Source: Lichenostomus cassidix
Lineage: Eukaryota; Chordata; Aves; Passeriformes; Meliphagidae
Length of the DNA: 64,000 nt
Assembly: GCA_008360975.2 (NCBI GenBank)
Contig: CM039184.1
Coordinates: forward strand, 39,543,797 to 39,607,796
Direction: 5' to 3'
This document shows, piece after piece, positions 62,401 through 64,000 of the stretch. The first letter of the stretch is position 1; every line of letters starts with the position of its first letter. A program made the position numbers and the translations under genes. The notes under the pieces were generated by a model. It was not told where the DNA came from. It worked only from the letters and a program-made list of their open reading frames with translations, and searched no databases.

Positions 62401-63718
62401 CCAGCACTCTTACCGAAGCCACTTAGCTACAATATAGTCAATCTTCTTTTGAAAGCAGCATGCTGATGTTTTTGTATCTTTACCAGAAGGTGGCCCTATT
62501 CACATAGCTGTCTTAACTGCTACGAAAACAAGTTCAGTGCAATGAGGCATTTCACAACAGTTACTGACACCCGCACAAGACAAGCACACTTAGCTGCAGA
62601 TACTAAAAGGCTGCTAAGCCAAGCCTTCACCAGAACTGCAGCTGCAACCAGGCTAAACCTAGTTTCCTAATCTCACAGTAAAGATGTTCTTCATGCAATT
62701 TGATCCTGGGAAAGGGTACTCCAAATGAGTGAAGTTATGAAATAAACTTGTATAAGAGATCTATGCAGACAAAATAAACTACAAGCATAACCAAGACTTG
62801 GACATTAGGTGATTAATCAAAATGGTTTCTACTTCCAAAACCTGGAGATCTCATATCTCTGTATCACCATAACCTTATCCTGTGAAAAGCTTACTGACAT
62901 TTTGCTTCTCCCCCAGAACACATCTTATAGATTGGTCATACAGGGGAAAATGCAATTTTTCACAAAACCGAAGCCTACACAGGCTCTTCTTGAAATAAGG
63001 CTTTCTGGAATATTAGTCACAGTATATAATTATCATGTTATGCTTCACATGGGCAAGCCTTAACACTTGGATGTAGTGCTCAGTCTTGGACTATGTTAAT
63101 AAGCTTTCATTCTGTCATCATGGCATATCCACTTTTACATTTTGAGCATTGTGAAATACTATTAGCAAGTTGTTTATTTTTGTGTAAGCTTCAAGAGATA
63201 GTTAAGTATTTGGAAACTAATCCACCACAAGTAAATGGGATGAAAGCAGTCAAGCAGGTTAAACATTCTTACCTCTATTTCTCTCATGCTGAAGATTTCC
63301 ACGCCACACTTTTTGCCACGCTCCACAAGATCCACACCAAAAGGCTCCATGATCACAATCGTATTGAGTATTGGAGTTTCTCCCTTTTCCACACTGGTTA
63401 GCAGAAGTTTGGCCTTGTCAGGTTTGTCACAGAAAACCAATGACAAGTCAGCTGATGAAAAAGAACTATATTATCAACATGACAAGCTGAGTTTAGACTA
63501 GATCCATACATACTTCAGTATGTCACAATGGAAGACTTTTCTGAAGAAGGCTACAGTTCTGCCCTCAGTCAGCTCTGTCATCATATATTCAGTTGCTGAA
63601 CTACTGAAAGTGCCCTACCTTTGTTCACAATGTATGTAATAGCTTCAGCTCCCAGTGTATCATAGAGTGGCACCACCACCATGGAGTATGCGTAGCACCC
63701 CTGTTCAATGATGACCCA
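47484..63718 (-). CDS. ACSL1: Long-chain-fatty-acid-CoA ligase 1 (partial: last 16 coding exons, N-terminal part beyond the window)
   Basis: ACSL1 joins long-chain fatty acids to CoA using ATP, on mitochondrial outer and ER membranes, feeding oxidation and lipid synthesis. Minus-strand exons: 63619-63718, 63273-63451, 60459-60491, 60230-60281, 59378-59451, 58553-58630, 56114-56248, 54348-54482, 53509-53604, 52418-52490, 51664-51752, 49154-49270, 48655-48798, 47997-48098, 47824-47895, 47484-47624. All phases agree; 539 residues plus stop, against 698 in human, so about 160 N-terminal residues (including the membrane anchor) are missing to the right. Motifs: the AMP-binding P-loop [14 protein letters not shown], gate region [41 protein letters not shown] and [20 protein letters not shown]. 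It ends [18 protein letters not shown]5 and ACSL6 are similar, but the neighbours fix this as ACSL1. Confidence 0.95.
48655..49270 (-). CDS. ACSL1: ACSL1 exons with the acyl-CoA synthetase C-terminal signature (49154-49270 and 48655-48798)
   Basis: The first exon encodes [20 protein letters not shown] and then [16 protein letters not shown]; the second encodes [20 protein letters not shown] and [23 protein letters not shown] with IIDRKK is the hinge and fatty-acyl-CoA synthetase signature that positions the C-terminal domain for thioester formation. The Asp of TGD, which contacts ATP ribose, is present. Confidence 0.93.
49271..51663. other. ACSL1 intron (about 2.4 kb)
   Basis: AT-rich intron with no further exon, RNA gene or repeat family that I can name. 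Confidence 0.45.
54483..58552. other. ACSL1 introns on either side of the 56114-56248 exon
   Basis: Two introns of about 1.6 and 2.3 kb. I searched the larger one by eye for a second gate exon (Y-gate type) and did not find it. No transposable element was recognised. Confidence 0.45.
58553..58630 (-). CDS. ACSL1: ACSL1 fatty-acid gate exon (F-gate type)
   Basis: This 78-nt exon (26 codons) reads [20 protein letters not shown] then FERIVE. In ACSL1 and ACSL6 of mammals, two alternative 26-codon exons encode an F-gate ([11 protein letters not shown]) or a Y-gate (SYLPLAHIYEQ) form of the fatty-acid entry gate. Only the F form is recognisable here. Confidence 0.9.
59378..60281 (-). CDS. ACSL1: ACSL1 exons forming the ATP/AMP-binding P-loop (60230-60281 and 59378-59451)
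   Basis: The first exon encodes [17 protein letters not shown]; the second continues [20 protein letters not shown]. Joined, they give the TSGTTGNPKG signature of the adenylate-forming superfamily. The split inside the glycine codon keeps phase. The upstream 33-nt mini-exon (60459-60491, [11 protein letters not shown]) provides the linker before the motif. Confidence 0.94.
60492..63272. other. ACSL1 intron (about 2.8 kb)
   Basis: One CR1 fragment at 60625-60722 (listed separately) and an A-rich run near 61976-61988 are all I see. The rest is plain AT-rich intron. Confidence 0.45.
60625..60722 (+). mobile_element. CR1 LINE 3'-end fragment
   Basis: GGCTGGAGGGTGGGAACTAGATGATCTTTAAGGTTCCTTCCAACCCAAACCATTCTGATTCCATG is the standard CR1 3' terminus, including the ATTCTG-like tail. 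It is about 100 bp long and opposite in orientation to ACSL1. Confidence 0.9.
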
Positions 63719-63915
63719 CTGCACAAAGAAGAGATGAAAGTCACTATGTTTTGCCTATTATAACTGACCTCCAAGAAAGACTCATATTTAAATCCTAACA
63801 AAGAAGTGAATAGGACAAGTTTTTCTAAAATGTAAGTGGCAGTTTGCATCATTTTTTCCCACTGAAGACCTACTCACTTTTTATCTGTGGAAGGAGAAAA
63901 AAAAACCAATAAAAC

Positions 63916-63984
63916 AATAAGGAGCTAATAGGAATATAATATATATTATATATATATAATATACAATAATAAGGAGCTATAGGA
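63916..63984. repeat. TA-rich repeat flanked by an 18-19 bp direct repeat
   Basis: AATAAGGAGCTAATAGGAA (63916-63934) recurs as AATAAGGAGCTATAGGAA (63967-63984) on either side of an AT dinucleotide tract. It lies in the ACSL1 intron at the window edge. Confidence 0.85.
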
Positions 63985-64000
63985 AAGAATACAAATCAAT

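Noticed and set aside
1..64000. CRISPR arrays, operons, phage or insertion-sequence genes
   Set aside because: The window is vertebrate nuclear DNA with spliced genes; no spaced direct-repeat array or prokaryotic gene cluster is present.

Overview
This is a nuclear segment of a bird genome. Four vertebrate genes with many short GT-AG exons can be read. The interspersed repeats are mostly CR1 LINEs with the 3' end typical of birds, plus one fragment resembling an avian endogenous-retrovirus LTR. The gene order CASP3 - PRIMPOL - CENPU - ACSL1 matches the block next to human 4q35. A neognath bird fits best; the LTR type hints at a passerine or close relative, but that is inference.

Layout: (1) 1 to about 2.9 kb: intergenic sequence with no gene I can support. 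(2) CASP3, minus strand, coding exons 3741-9343, with its 5' untranslated start expected in the CpG island at about 14.3-15.1 kb. (3) PRIMPOL, plus strand, leaving the same CpG island; coding exons 18642-33048. (4) CENPU, minus strand, coding exons 33702-44308, with its own CpG island at about 44.3-45.0 kb that contains a 41-bp minisatellite. (5) ACSL1, minus strand, stop at 47484, running off the right edge; the window holds the last 539 residues and lacks roughly the first 160.

I rebuilt the four reading frames exon by exon, and the phases close across every junction: CASP3 282 aa, PRIMPOL 579 aa, CENPU 436 aa, ACSL1 539 aa visible. These lengths fit the families, so all four genes look intact. 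CASP3 and PRIMPOL are head-to-head on one CpG island. PRIMPOL and CENPU are tail-to-tail, with candidate poly(A) signals about 124 bp apart. CENPU and ACSL1 are in tandem with about 1 kb between them.

The genes do not form one pathway: apoptosis executioner (CASP3), replication repriming (PRIMPOL), inner kinetochore (CENPU) and fatty-acid activation (ACSL1). I found no undescribed system. The points most worth a second look are the shared CASP3/PRIMPOL promoter, the CENPU promoter minisatellite, the conserved PLHST polo-box docking motif in CENPU, a perfect 15-bp hairpin in a PRIMPOL intron, and the presence of only one recognisable fatty-acid gate exon in ACSL1. Exon edges come from reading splice consensus and phase by eye; most should be exact, a few may be off by a base or two.
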